A DNA stretch of 64,000 nt from Betaproteobacteria bacterium (GTDB taxonomy: Bacteria; Pseudomonadota; Gammaproteobacteria; Burkholderiales; Ga0077523): assembly GCA_016125475.1 (NCBI GenBank), contig WGLR01000003.1:133945-197944 (forward strand), read 5' to 3'. Within the stretch, counting starts at the first letter, position 1. The number at the start of each line of letters is the position of its first letter. The translations under genes were made by a program, and so were the position numbers. The notes beneath the pieces were generated by a model. That model was not told the DNA's origin. It was given only the letters and a program-made list of their open reading frames with translations, and ran no database searches. Positions 19,317 to 28,211 of this stretch are shown here, one piece after another.

Positions 19317-20336
19317 TCACGGACGCTTGCCGTGGGTCCCGATCTCGGCGCGCCAAGTCTCGCTTACGTGCGAAAGCCGCGCAACGGGATGGCCGAGCAG
19401 CTGACGCGCGACACGGCGAATCCTGTCCCTGTCGCGGTCGTCGGTGATGTACTCGACCGGAGACTTACCGTCCACGCGGGCGAGGAAGAGCGCCGGCAGC
19501 AGGCGTGCGACGCGCGCTTCCATTTCTTCGCGCGGCTCCCACGTCACGCGTCCCAGGTACGTGCCGTGCAGCGCGGCGAAGCAGTCGAGGTACCGAGGCC
19601 ACCACTGGGGTCGCCAGAGGCATTTCAGCAGGAGATGGTTGAGGCAGAACGCGAGGTCGAATGCCGGGTCGCCGAACCAGGCGCACTCCGCGTCGAGGAA
19701 GACCGGACCGGCAGGCCCCACGAGAATGTTCTTCGGACTCACGTCGCCGTGCACGAGTGCGCGCTTTGTCGTGAGCGTCACGTCGATCAGGGCGTCGAAG
19801 GTCGCGGCGAGGTCCGGATGCGCGCGGGCGGTCGCCGAGAGATAGGGCTCGAGGCGGATCGGGACGAAGATGTGATCCGTGGCGAATCGCGACGGAATGG
19901 ACGGGTCCCGCGCCGTCGCGCCGTGGATGTGCGCGAGCCGGCGGCCCACCTCGCGTGCGACACCGGGATCGATCACGCCGTCGCGAAGCTGCGCCTTCCA
20001 GACGGGATGGTCGTCCGGGTCGAGAAAGGCCATTGCGAACAGTCCCTCGGCAGGCGCGTCGCCGAGCACGTGGGGCACGGCGTCCGGCTCGATCGTCGCG
20101 ACCACGCGCATCCATTCCACTTCCCAGCGGTTGCGTTCGACGGGAGCCTGCCAGTCCGCGGCGACCTTGAGCTTCGGCAGCGCGCGTTTCACGCAGGCCG
20201 TTCCGCGCGGCCACGTTGCCTTGAAGATGTCGGAGGAGACGCCGCCCGCGAGCGGTTCGAGCGTGAGGGGATCGCCGGGTCCGACGAGCCCCATGCGCTC
20301 GAGCGCGGGTCGAAATGACGATGTCTGATCCTGCAC
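19317..20336 (-). CDS. APH-family small-molecule phosphotransferase
   Basis: A 339-residue aminoglycoside/choline-kinase-like protein. The catalytic loop is LVHGDVSPKNILV, and the metal-binding segment is FLDAECAWFGDPAFDLAF. An N-terminal nucleotide lobe contains AGGVSSDIF and VKRALPKL. It probably phosphorylates a small hydroxyl compound. It precedes the enolase paralogue by 64 nt on the same strand. The start is uncertain: GTG at 20336 is used here, and TTG at 20342 would add two residues. No clear ribosome binding site is seen. It is divergent from glpK. Confidence 0.82.
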   Translation of the reverse strand: MQDQTSSFRPALERMGLVGPGDPLTLEPLAGGVSSDIFKATWPRGTACVKRALPKLKVAADWQAPVERNRWEVEWMRVVATIEPDAVPHVLGDAPAEGLFAMAFLDPDDHPVWKAQLRDGVIDPGVAREVGRRLAHIHGATARDPSIPSRFATDHIFVPIRLEPYLSATARAHPDLAATFDALIDVTLTTKRALVHGDVSPKNILVGPAGPVFLDAECAWFGDPAFDLAFCLNHLLLKCLWRPQWWPRYLDCFAALHGTYLGRVTWEPREEMEARVARLLPALFLARVDGKSPVEYITDDRDRDRIRRVARQLLGHPVARLSHVSETWRAEIGTHGKRP

Positions 20337-20412
20337 GGCCAATGCGGAATAGAATGACGGCTCGCCCGGTCTCGCGGCAGCCCGGATTTTCGAGCATCAC
20401 TTTAGCATACCG

Positions 20413-21894
20413 ATGTCACAGGCCATTCTTGCACTCGACCAGGGGACGACGAGTTCCCGCGCGGTCGTGTTCGACGCGGCAGGCACCGTGCTCGGCCTCG
20501 CGCAGCGCGAACTGCCGCAGATCTATCCGCGGCCCGGATGGGTCGAGCAGGACCCGGAGACGATCTGGGCCACCCAGGTGTCGACGGCACGCGAGGCACT
20601 CTCGGCTGCCGGCCTGAGCGCGCGTGACGTCGTGGCGCTCGGCATCACCAACCAGCGCGAGACCACCGTCGTCTGGGACCGTGAGACCGGTCATCCGGTC
20701 CACAATGCGATCGTGTGGCAGGACCGCCGCACGAGCGATTTCTGTGCGCGAGCCCGGCGCGAGGGGCTCGAACCCCTGTTCCGGGGGCGCACAGGTCTCA
20801 TCCTGGATCCGTACTTCTCGGGAACCAAGATCCGCTGGCTGCTCGACAACGTCGACGGCGCGCGTGCCCGTGCGGAGCGGGGCGAACTGCTCTTCGGGAC
20901 CGTCGATTCCTGGCTGATCTGGAAACTCACGGGCGGGCGCCTGCACGTGACCGACGCCTCGAATGCGTCGCGCACGCTCTGCTACAACGTCCACGCGCGT
21001 GGATGGGACGAGAAGCTCCTCGGCATCCTGCGGGTGCCTGCGAGCATGCTGCCCGTGATCGTGCCCTCGGCGGGAGTGGTGGCCGAAACCGATCCCGCGC
21101 TGTTCGGGGCATCCGTTCCGATCGCGGGCATCGCCGGCGACCAGCAGGCTGCGCTCTTCGGTCAGCGCTGCACGGTGCCCGGTCGTGTCAAGAACACCTA
21201 CGGGACGGGGTGCTTCATGCTGATGCACACCGGGGAACGCGTCCCGCAGTCGGAGCACCAGCTCCTCTCCACCGTGGCCTGGACGCGGGACGCGCGCACG
21301 GAGTACGCCCTGGAGGGCAGCGTGTTCGTGGCGGGCGCTGCGATCCAGTGGCTGCGTGACGGCCTCGGAATCATCGGCAGCGCGCCGGAAGTCGAGGCGC
21401 TCGCGGGTTCCGTGCCGGATACGGCAGGGGTGATGTTCGTGCCCGCCTTCACCGGGCTCGGTGCCCCGCACTGGGATCCTCTCGCGCGCGGCACCATCAC
21501 GGGCATCACGCGCGGCACGACGCGCGCACACATCGCGCGCGCCGCGCTGGAGTCGATCGCCTACCAGACTGCGGACATCCTGGAGTGCATGCAGGCCGAC
21601 ACCGCGATCCCGCTCGCGGATCTGCGCGTGGACGGTGGCGCGACGCGCAACGACCTCCTGATGCAGTTCCAGGCCGATGTGCTCGGCGTGCCCGTGCTGC
21701 GTGCCGCGAACGCCGAGTCGACCGCCTTCGGTGCGGCCCTGCTCGCGGGCCGCGCGGTCGGTTTCTGGGCGGACGACGGGGCGCTGGACGGGCTCTGGCG
21801 CGTCGAACGCCAGTTCGACCCGGGCCGCTCTGCGGACGCGATGACCGAGGCACGCGCGCAGTGGCGGCGTGCCGTCGAGCGCGCGCGGGGCTGA
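20413..21894 (+). CDS. glpK: Glycerol kinase
   Basis: A 493-residue FGGY kinase converting glycerol to glycerol-3-phosphate with ATP. The N-terminal phosphate loop is [19 protein letters not shown] hallmarks include [40 protein letters not shown] and [16 protein letters not shown]. The length matches the family. No glpF or glpD adjoins it. Whether it is linked to the divergent phosphotransferase gene is unknown. It has no strong ribosome binding site before the ATG. Confidence 0.96.
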   Translation: MSQAILALDQGTTSSRAVVFDAAGTVLGLAQRELPQIYPRPGWVEQDPETIWATQVSTAREALSAAGLSARDVVALGITNQRETTVVWDRETGHPVHNAIVWQDRRTSDFCARARREGLEPLFRGRTGLILDPYFSGTKIRWLLDNVDGARARAERGELLFGTVDSWLIWKLTGGRLHVTDASNASRTLCYNVHARGWDEKLLGILRVPASMLPVIVPSAGVVAETDPALFGASVPIAGIAGDQQAALFGQRCTVPGRVKNTYGTGCFMLMHTGERVPQSEHQLLSTVAWTRDARTEYALEGSVFVAGAAIQWLRDGLGIIGSAPEVEALAGSVPDTAGVMFVPAFTGLGAPHWDPLARGTITGITRGTTRAHIARAALESIAYQTADILECMQADTAIPLADLRVDGGATRNDLLMQFQADVLGVPVLRAANAESTAFGAALLAGRAVGFWADDGALDGLWRVERQFDPGRSADAMTEARAQWRRAVERARG

Positions 21895-22077
21895 ATCGCG
21901 GGCCACGGCACCGGAACTCCCTGTCGGGCTTCGTGTCCCTGCGAGGGGCGTGTGCCAGCCGCCTGGAGCGTGGGGGCAAGGGCAGCCGTGCCGCCCGGCT
22001 TGCGTTCGATCAAGTCCCGCGATGGTCCGCGGGTGTCTACTGATCAGTCACTGTCAGGACTTCGCGAGGAGGATTCC

Positions 22078-22347
22078 ATGCTCACGATCGAGGACTGCAT
22101 CGGACTCTCGGAACTCACCGAAGAGGAGGTCCAGGCGATTGCGGAACACGAACATCTTCCCCAGATCGTCGCGGCCGAACTCGGCAGCTATCTCGTCCGT
22201 ACACCCGAAGGAGAACTGCGCATCAGCGCGATGATCCGGGACGACATCGATCACGCGACGAGCGTGGGGGACTTCCAGCACGCGGCGCTGCTGAAGCTGT
22301 GCCTCCGCCACTTCGTCGAGCACCATCCCTGCGCCGACCGGAGCTGA
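22078..22347 (+). CDS. Conserved small acidic protein of unknown function
   Basis: An 89-residue protein starting MLTIEDCIGLSELTEEEVQAI behind a strong AGGAGG site. It is acidic and predicted helical, with the motif EHEHLPQIVAAELGSYL and a His-rich C-terminus (LRHFVEHHPCADRS). I have a faint recollection of similar short proteins in proteobacteria, but no function. It has no signal peptide or membrane segment. An open frame reaching further upstream is not supported. Confidence 0.75.
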   Translation: MLTIEDCIGLSELTEEEVQAIAEHEHLPQIVAAELGSYLVRTPEGELRISAMIRDDIDHATSVGDFQHAALLKLCLRHFVEHHPCADRS

Positions 22348-22373
22348 ACCTGCCCGCGACCACGCGGTTCGGC

Positions 22374-22835
22374 TCACTTGCAGTTTCCCTCGCACCGGAT
22401 CAGGCGTTCCGCGCACGTGACCTGATCGAAGACCGACACCATGTGCTCGTCGGTATCCACACCGACATGCTCGATCAGCGCGTTGTTGCACTGGCGTCGG
22501 CGGGTCACCCAGTGAACGGGTGCGAGCCATTTCACCTCCGTGCAGCCGTGGATGCCCTGTCCGAACCGGATGCCGACCTCGTAGGTCGCACAGAGCAGGC
22601 CGCGGTGCTGCACCCAGACCTGCACGCCGAGTTCGCCGAGGTCGGCGAGCCAGGCCTTGCCGGCGCTGCGGCCGAAGTCGAAATCCTTCCTGTCGGGCGC
22701 GTGACCCTTCTCGAGCGAGATCGACGCGACGGCCGGCGCCATCTTCTGTCCGAACCTGGGGTCGATGTCGTCCTGCGCGCGCGCCGAAACGGTCAGGGCG
22801 GCGAGCAGGCACAACCCCGCTGCACGAAGCTTCAT
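22374..22835 (-). CDS. Exported cysteine-rich hypothetical protein
   Basis: A 153-residue protein with a clear signal peptide (MKLRAAGLCLLAALTVSARA, cut before QDD) and a strong GGAGGA site upstream of 22835. The mature part has six cysteines (in LLCATYEV, IHGCTEV, RRQCNNA, VTCAERL and RCEGNC), suggesting up to three disulfides in the periplasm. No family is recognised. It converges on the 89-residue gene. Confidence 0.75.
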   Translation of the reverse strand: MKLRAAGLCLLAALTVSARAQDDIDPRFGQKMAPAVASISLEKGHAPDRKDFDFGRSAGKAWLADLGELGVQVWVQHRGLLCATYEVGIRFGQGIHGCTEVKWLAPVHWVTRRRQCNNALIEHVGVDTDEHMVSVFDQVTCAERLIRCEGNCK

Positions 22836-22999
22836 GATCGATTCCTCCGGGACCCAGGACCGAATGCTAGTCCGGCCCGACACGAGGCGCCATTGATCCT
22901 TCTCAATGCCGGTGGGTCCTCGCCCGTGAATTCCGGCCGCGGCCTGTCGCCGGAAGGGGGGCGCGTGTAAAGTCCCGTCCTCGAACGACGGAGGCACCG

Positions 23000-24202
23000 A
23001 TGGCACGGATCCACGATCTCGACGCGCTCGGCGCGTTCACCCGTCACACGCACGCGGAAGTGGCGGGAAGCGACGCGGGGCCGCTCGCGGGACTGCGCTT
23101 CGCGGCCAAGGACATCTACGACGTCGCCGGACACGTCACGGGGTTCGGCAGTCCTGACTGGCTGGCGACGCACGCACCGGCCGCCCGAACGGCAACGGCG
23201 GTCAGGCGTCTGCTCGATGCAGGCGCCGACCTCGTGGGACGCACCCACACCGACGAGATGGCGTGGAGCATCCTCGGGGAGAACGCGCACTACGGGACAC
23301 CCACGAATCCCAACGCCCCCGGACGTGTACCCGGCGGCTCGTCGAGCGGTTCGGCCGCGGCGGTGGCCGGCGGCCTCGTCGACTTCGCACTGGGGTCGGA
23401 CACCGGAGGCTCCGTACGCTTCCCGGCCAGCGTCTGCGGCATCTTCGGCATGCGTCCGACGCACGGCCGGATCCCGGCCGACGGAGTCCTGCCGCTCGCG
23501 CCCTCGTTCGATACGGTCGGCTGGTTCGCGCGCGACGGCTCGCTGCTCGATCGCGTCGGGCGGGTACTCCTCGGGGACGACGGCAGGGCGCCCGCGCACG
23601 GTCCGCTGCTCGTGGCCGACGATGCTCTTGCCTGGGCCGGCGAGGAAGTCGCGCAAGCTCTCGCGCCCGCGATCGCCAGCGTCGGACGCCTGTTCCCGAC
23701 GGTCACGCACGTGCGTATCGGGCACGACGATTTCGCCCGGTGGGCCGAAGCGTTCCGGGATCTCCAGGCCGCGGAGGCCTGGGAAGCCCACGGTCGATGG
23801 GTCAGCGCGAATCGCCCGGCATTCGGGCCCGGCGTGAAGGAACGGTTCGAATATGCGAGTCGCGTCGAGCCGGCCGCCGTCGAGTCGGCGCGAGCGTTCC
23901 GGGCCGATCTCCGTGCGCGCGCTGCCTCGCTGCTTGCGAACGACGCGGTGGTGGTGATGCCTTCCGCGCCGGGTATCGCGCCGCTGCGGGGGCAGCCGCT
24001 CGATGCCATGAATGCGTTCCGGGCGAAGTGCATGGGGCTCCTGAGTTTCGCGGGCCACGCGGGGCTTCCCCAGATCAGTCTGCCGCTCGCCCGTATCGAT
24101 GGCTGTCCACTCGGGCTTTCCATCGTCGCTGCACCCGGTAACGACCTGCTGTTGCTCGATGTCGCACGCCGTCTCGATGATCGGGGCGAGAAGGCCGACT
24201 GA
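23000..24202 (+). CDS. Amidase-signature-family hydrolase
   Basis: A 400-residue amidase-signature enzyme. The Ser-cisSer-Lys triad is visible: Lys37 in AAKDIYDV, the Ser-rich loop GGSSSGS at 112-118, and the nucleophile Ser138 in SDTGGSVRFPAS. The family hydrolyses amides. Length and N-terminus resemble stand-alone amidases (AMI1-like) rather than GatA, since gatB and gatC are absent and the protein is short. The substrate is unknown. The YkgJ-family gene follows 12 nt later and is probably co-transcribed. Confidence 0.9.
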   Translation: MARIHDLDALGAFTRHTHAEVAGSDAGPLAGLRFAAKDIYDVAGHVTGFGSPDWLATHAPAARTATAVRRLLDAGADLVGRTHTDEMAWSILGENAHYGTPTNPNAPGRVPGGSSSGSAAAVAGGLVDFALGSDTGGSVRFPASVCGIFGMRPTHGRIPADGVLPLAPSFDTVGWFARDGSLLDRVGRVLLGDDGRAPAHGPLLVADDALAWAGEEVAQALAPAIASVGRLFPTVTHVRIGHDDFARWAEAFRDLQAAEAWEAHGRWVSANRPAFGPGVKERFEYASRVEPAAVESARAFRADLRARAASLLANDAVVVMPSAPGIAPLRGQPLDAMNAFRAKCMGLLSFAGHAGLPQISLPLARIDGCPLGLSIVAAPGNDLLLLDVARRLDDRGEKAD

Positions 24203-24214
24203 CGGGGTTGCACG

Positions 24215-24499
24215 ATGGAGTGTCGTCCGGGATGCGGAGCGTGCTGCATCGAGCCGTCGATATCGTCGGCCATTCCGGGCATGCCTGACGGAAAGCCCGC
24301 CGGCACGCGATGTGCCCAGCTCGCGCCGGATCTGCGCTGCGCGATATTCGGTCGCGACGAGCGTCCGTCGTGCTGCGCCGGCCTGCAGCCCTCGCCGGAG
24401 ATGTGCGGGGAGAGTCGGGCGCACGCCCTTGCCTGGCTCGCACGGCTCGAACGTGCCACGCGCCCGAGAAAGTTCCCGCCTGACGAACCGGAGTCCTGA
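24215..24499 (+). CDS. YkgJ-family cysteine-cluster protein
   Basis: A 94-residue protein with the N-terminal cluster CRPGCGACC and further Cys in RCAQLAP, LRCAIF, SCCAGL and MCGE, matching the CxxCxxCC zinc/iron-cluster family (UPF0153). Function is unknown; a metal site is likely. It lies directly after the amidase gene. Confidence 0.88.
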   Translation: MECRPGCGACCIEPSISSAIPGMPDGKPAGTRCAQLAPDLRCAIFGRDERPSCCAGLQPSPEMCGESRAHALAWLARLERATRPRKFPPDEPES

Positions 24500-24605
24500 C
24501 GGTAGGCTGGCGCCACCGTGGCGCGTGTCGGGATTTCTGCCATGCGCGCCGTCCGCTCACCCTGTCGATGCGTTCGTTTCAATGTTCGTGGGGTCTCGCG
24601 CATTC

Positions 24606-24621
24606 TGGCGCGTGGCTTGCA
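24606..24621 (+). promoter_or_regulatory. Sigma-54-type promoter of the large PEP-CTERM gene
   Basis: TGGCGCG-N4-TTGCA matches the -24/-12 consensus TGGCACG-N4-TTGCA at all fixed positions but one, with exact spacing. Transcription would start near 24633, 22 nt before the ATG. Sigma-54 control of PEP-CTERM genes with the PrsK/PrsR system is established knowledge. rpoN and prsR are not in this window. Confidence 0.7.
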
Positions 24622-24654
24622 ACGTCCGCGCGGACCGTGTGACCGAGACCCGAC

Positions 24655-26886
24655 ATGTCCAGCAACGAAACCGTCGCCCGCGCGCGTGTGCTCGCGGGAA
24701 GGACTGCCCTGTGCGTGCTGCCGCTCGCGGCAGCCGCTCCCGCCGCCGATGCCGCGACGCTGCTGCACGACTATTCCCTGGCCGGGGAGTACTCCGGATC
24801 CGGATGGTTCATGACCGGGCTGGACGAGAGCGCCGCGGACGCCGCGCCGCAGGGAAACGGACTGAAGCTGACCGGGAACGAGACGGTCGACGACGGTCTG
24901 TTCTGGCGCTGGGACAACTTCCTTCAGGCGACGGTGCGTCGCTACGACGTCTCCGGAATCGCCTTCGCGTGGGGTGGTGCGATCGACGGCGTGCTGAATC
25001 CCGGCGACATCATCGATTCGTCGTTCGACTTCGTGGTCGACTTCACCCATACGCTGCCGGCGTTTCCCGCGTACGACTACACGTACCTGTCCTGGGAGCT
25101 CAGGATCGGTCTGCGCTCCTCGGGGTACACGCCGGGTGAATATCAGTCGCTGCCTGGCGGCGATGCCCTCGACTACGTGTCCGCGTACGGTTCCGCCGAT
25201 GCCGCAGGCAACTATCGCTTCCAGAACACCATGCAGTTCGAAGTCGGTGACTGGGCCGCACCGCAGGCGACGGACTGGTTCGCGACGCTGACCTTCGACT
25301 GGGCCGACGCCCTGGCCCGCCAGGGTTACGAGGACACGCAAGGTGCGCACAACGGCGACACGCTGAGCGTCACCGTGCCGGACCGGTCGATCGACGTCGC
25401 GATCGTGCCGACGTCGAACACGCAGCCCGGCCAGACCCTCACGAATTCAGGGGGCCTCACGGTGGCGTCGTCCTCGACCGTGTACACGCAGGGCACCCTC
25501 GAGAACACAGGGACCGGAGAGGTCGTCAACGAAGGCTCCGTCGTGGTTACCGAGACGGGCCTCCTCGCCAACGCGGGCACGATCCGGAACCGGGTCTCCG
25601 GCTGGTTCGGTGTCGCCGGCACGCTCGACAATGGCGAGCGGGGTGTCGTGGAGAACGCGGGCGCCCTCGAGGTCATGGCGGGTGGCGCGGTCCTGAATTC
25701 GGGGGCACTGGAAACCCTCGGCGGAGCCTCGTTCGACAACGCCGGCACGGTCGGGAACGGGGTGAGCGGCCTTTTCGGTCTCGCTGGAAGCATGCAGACG
25801 TCGGTCGGGGGGACGGTGGAAAACGCGGGCAACCTCGCGGTGCGATTCAACGGACTGTTCGGCAGTGCCGGGACCGTCGAGAACGCATCCGGCGGCGTGA
25901 TCGACAACGATGGCGAGATCCGCAACGAACTGCGTGGTCTGTTCGGCAACGCCGGCACGATCGAGAACCGCGCGGGTGCGCTGTTCGAGAACAGCGGCAC
26001 GCTCGAGAACCGTGTCGGCGGGCTCTTCGGCAATGCCGGTTCGCTCGTGAACGAATCCGAAGGCACGATCGCGAACTCTGGCACGCTGAACAACCTGTTC
26101 GGCGCATCCGTGAACAATCGCGGGACGTTCGTGAACTCGAGCGCTCACACGGTGAACAACGACGGCGAGTTCCGCGTGGAGGGTTACCTCGAGAACACGG
26201 CCACGGGCGTGTTCCACAACGACGGAACGCTCGAGATAACCGGCACGGGCGAGTTCGACAGCGATGGGCTGGTCACGAACGCCGGCGAGATCTCGAATGC
26301 CGGCGTCGTCTATGTGTCCGAAACGGGCGAGATATCGGGGCCCGGATCCTTCCTGCAGACGGACGGCTTCACCCAGATCGACGGCATCCTCGCGGCCGGC
26401 GAAGTCCGTGTCGACGGCGGCGAGTTCGGGGGCTGGGGGAGCGTGGCGAGTACGACGCCGCTCGCCATCGCGGACGGTGCCACGCTGCTGCCGGGTGGCG
26501 ACCACGAAGTCGGGACGCTCACGATCGACGGAAGCCTCGTGCTGTCGCCCGCGAGTACCGTCGTGTTCGACCTGTTCGGCACGGAGCCCGGTGTCGGTCA
26601 CGACGTGCTGTCGGTGCTCGGAAGCGCGCGGTTGGCCGGCGACCTCGTGCTCACGTTCGGATTCTCGCCGGTCCCGGGGAGCATGATCACCGTCCTGGAC
26701 GCGAGTCTGGGCGTGACCGGCAACTTCTCCCACGTGTACGCGGATGGTCGCGACGTCGTTCCCGTCTATGGGACGAACAGCGTGTCTCTCCGGTTCGCCG
26801 CCCCGGTACCGGAGCCCTCGACGTACGGACTCTTCCTGGCCGGGCTTGGCCTCGCGGGTACCGTGCGACTGCGTCGCCGGACCTGA
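24655..26886 (+). CDS. Large PEP-CTERM protein with Asn/Gly beta-solenoid repeats
   Basis: A 743-residue exported protein. It has a signal peptide (to about residue 36, ending PAADAA). A unique N-terminal region follows (about 37-245), rich in aromatic residues. About 20 short repeats then run from roughly 265 to 560, with cores such as LENTGTGEVVNEG, LFGNAGTIENRAGA and NSGTLNNLFG, typical of parallel beta-helices. A conserved autotransporter-like strand region follows, and the C-terminal PEP-CTERM signal is VPEPSTYGLFLAGLGLAG plus RLRRR. Exosortase should remove that tail and release or anchor the protein at the surface with exopolysaccharide. A sigma-54-type promoter precedes it. Confidence 0.88.
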   Translation: MSSNETVARARVLAGRTALCVLPLAAAAPAADAATLLHDYSLAGEYSGSGWFMTGLDESAADAAPQGNGLKLTGNETVDDGLFWRWDNFLQATVRRYDVSGIAFAWGGAIDGVLNPGDIIDSSFDFVVDFTHTLPAFPAYDYTYLSWELRIGLRSSGYTPGEYQSLPGGDALDYVSAYGSADAAGNYRFQNTMQFEVGDWAAPQATDWFATLTFDWADALARQGYEDTQGAHNGDTLSVTVPDRSIDVAIVPTSNTQPGQTLTNSGGLTVASSSTVYTQGTLENTGTGEVVNEGSVVVTETGLLANAGTIRNRVSGWFGVAGTLDNGERGVVENAGALEVMAGGAVLNSGALETLGGASFDNAGTVGNGVSGLFGLAGSMQTSVGGTVENAGNLAVRFNGLFGSAGTVENASGGVIDNDGEIRNELRGLFGNAGTIENRAGALFENSGTLENRVGGLFGNAGSLVNESEGTIANSGTLNNLFGASVNNRGTFVNSSAHTVNNDGEFRVEGYLENTATGVFHNDGTLEITGTGEFDSDGLVTNAGEISNAGVVYVSETGEISGPGSFLQTDGFTQIDGILAAGEVRVDGGEFGGWGSVASTTPLAIADGATLLPGGDHEVGTLTIDGSLVLSPASTVVFDLFGTEPGVGHDVLSVLGSARLAGDLVLTFGFSPVPGSMITVLDASLGVTGNFSHVYADGRDVVPVYGTNSVSLRFAAPVPEPSTYGLFLAGLGLAGTVRLRRRT

Positions 26887-26903
26887 TCGGGAAAGGCAGC
26901 CGG

Positions 26904-28103
26904 ATGGCGTGGCGCAGGCTGCTCCTGCTGCTCGGGCAGTTTCCGTTCGACCCGACGAGTGGCGCCGCGCAGTCGATGCGGCAGACCGCCGAACTCCTCG
27001 CCGCGAGGGGCTGGGCCGTGCGGTGTCTCGCGACGGACGCGTGCGAGGGCAGCGTGACCGGCGACACGCTCTCGATGCTCGCGGGTGCGGGGCATTCCCC
27101 CACGATCGCGGACGGAACGGTACTGCCCGATGCGCGTTCCATGCTGCTGGAGTCGGGTGGAGTCGCGCACGAACTGGTGCGTGTCCTCGAGGCGCGGAAG
27201 CGCCACTGGCCGCAGGATGTCGGTGCCGAGTACGACGCGCGCTTCGAACGGCTCGTGCGCGCGTTCCGACCGCACGTCGTGCTCACGTTCGGCGACGATC
27301 CCGGGGACGTGTTGCGTCGCGAACTGGCCCGTGCGGCCGGCGCGCGCGTGGTGTTCGCGCTCCACAATCTCGCCTATCTGCCGCGGCGGCCGGCGGCCTG
27401 CGACGCCTATCTCGCTCCGAGTGCGTTTCTCGCCCGCCGGTATGCCGAGCAATGGCGCATCGACATCGCCACGCTGCCGACGGTCGTCATGACCGATCGC
27501 GTCGTCGCGACGACACGGGATCCGGCGTTCGTCACGGTGGTGAATCCGGAGCCTGCCAAGGGACTCTGGCTCGTCGCACGCATCGCCGAGCGGCTCGGCG
27601 TCGAGAGGCCCGACATTCCCGTGCTGGTCGTGGAAGGGCGCGCGTCGGCCGGCACGCTGATCGCGGCGGGCCGGGCCGGTGGCGTCGCACTGGATTCGTT
27701 CGAGAACCTCATGATGGCGCGTGCGACGCCGGATGTCTCGCAGGTCTGGTGCGGCACGCGTGTCGTGCTCGTGCCGTCGGTCGTCGAGGAAGCGGCCGGG
27801 CGTGTGGCAATCGAGGCGATGCTGAACGGTGCCGTACCGATCGCATCGGATCGCGGAGCCCTGCCCGAGACCCTGGATCGCGCCGGACGCGTCGTTCCGT
27901 TGCCAGGCGACTACACGCTCGCCACGCACGGGCCGATCGACCCGGCGGTCGCGGAGCCCTGGGTGCGGGCAATAGTCGAACTCATGGACGACGAGCAGCG
28001 ATTCGAGCAGGCGAGCAGGCTCGCGCGCGAGACGGCCGCTCGCCACCTGCCCGAGCGGGTCGGTGACGCCTACGAGTCGTGGTTCGACTCGCTGGCAACG
28101 TGA
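26904..28103 (+). CDS. Glycosyltransferase group 1-like protein
   Basis: A 399-residue protein with a GT-B layout. The N-terminal domain begins GQFPFDPTSGAAQSMRQTAEL, as in GT4-type enzymes. The C-terminal domain has the VPSVVEEAAGRVAIEAMLNG motif, resembling the EX7E donor-phosphate site, then GAVPIASDRGALPETL. Donor and acceptor are unknown. It starts 17 nt after the PEP-CTERM gene, so the two may be co-transcribed. It could act in exopolysaccharide or protein glycosylation linked to that surface protein. Overall divergence from named families keeps this general. Confidence 0.78.
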   Translation: MAWRRLLLLLGQFPFDPTSGAAQSMRQTAELLAARGWAVRCLATDACEGSVTGDTLSMLAGAGHSPTIADGTVLPDARSMLLESGGVAHELVRVLEARKRHWPQDVGAEYDARFERLVRAFRPHVVLTFGDDPGDVLRRELARAAGARVVFALHNLAYLPRRPAACDAYLAPSAFLARRYAEQWRIDIATLPTVVMTDRVVATTRDPAFVTVVNPEPAKGLWLVARIAERLGVERPDIPVLVVEGRASAGTLIAAGRAGGVALDSFENLMMARATPDVSQVWCGTRVVLVPSVVEEAAGRVAIEAMLNGAVPIASDRGALPETLDRAGRVVPLPGDYTLATHGPIDPAVAEPWVRAIVELMDDEQRFEQASRLARETAARHLPERVGDAYESWFDSLAT

Positions 28104-28131
28104 CATCCGCGGTGGCGAGTGTCACGTTGCC
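28094..28131. terminator. Perfect 12-bp hairpin spanning the glycosyltransferase stop codon
   Basis: GGCAACGTGACA (28094-28105) pairs exactly with TGTCACGTTGCC (28120-28131) across a 14-nt loop. The stop codon lies inside the left arm. There is no U run, so it may be a terminator of a U-less type, an mRNA-stabilising hairpin or a protein-binding palindrome between two convergent genes. Confidence 0.5.
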
Positions 28132-28211
28132 GTAATCGGTGCAGTGGCGCCCGATGCGGGGCGGACGGACCCGCGCTGGCGAGCCGTGCCGACGACCGGG
28201 CGACGGTGACG

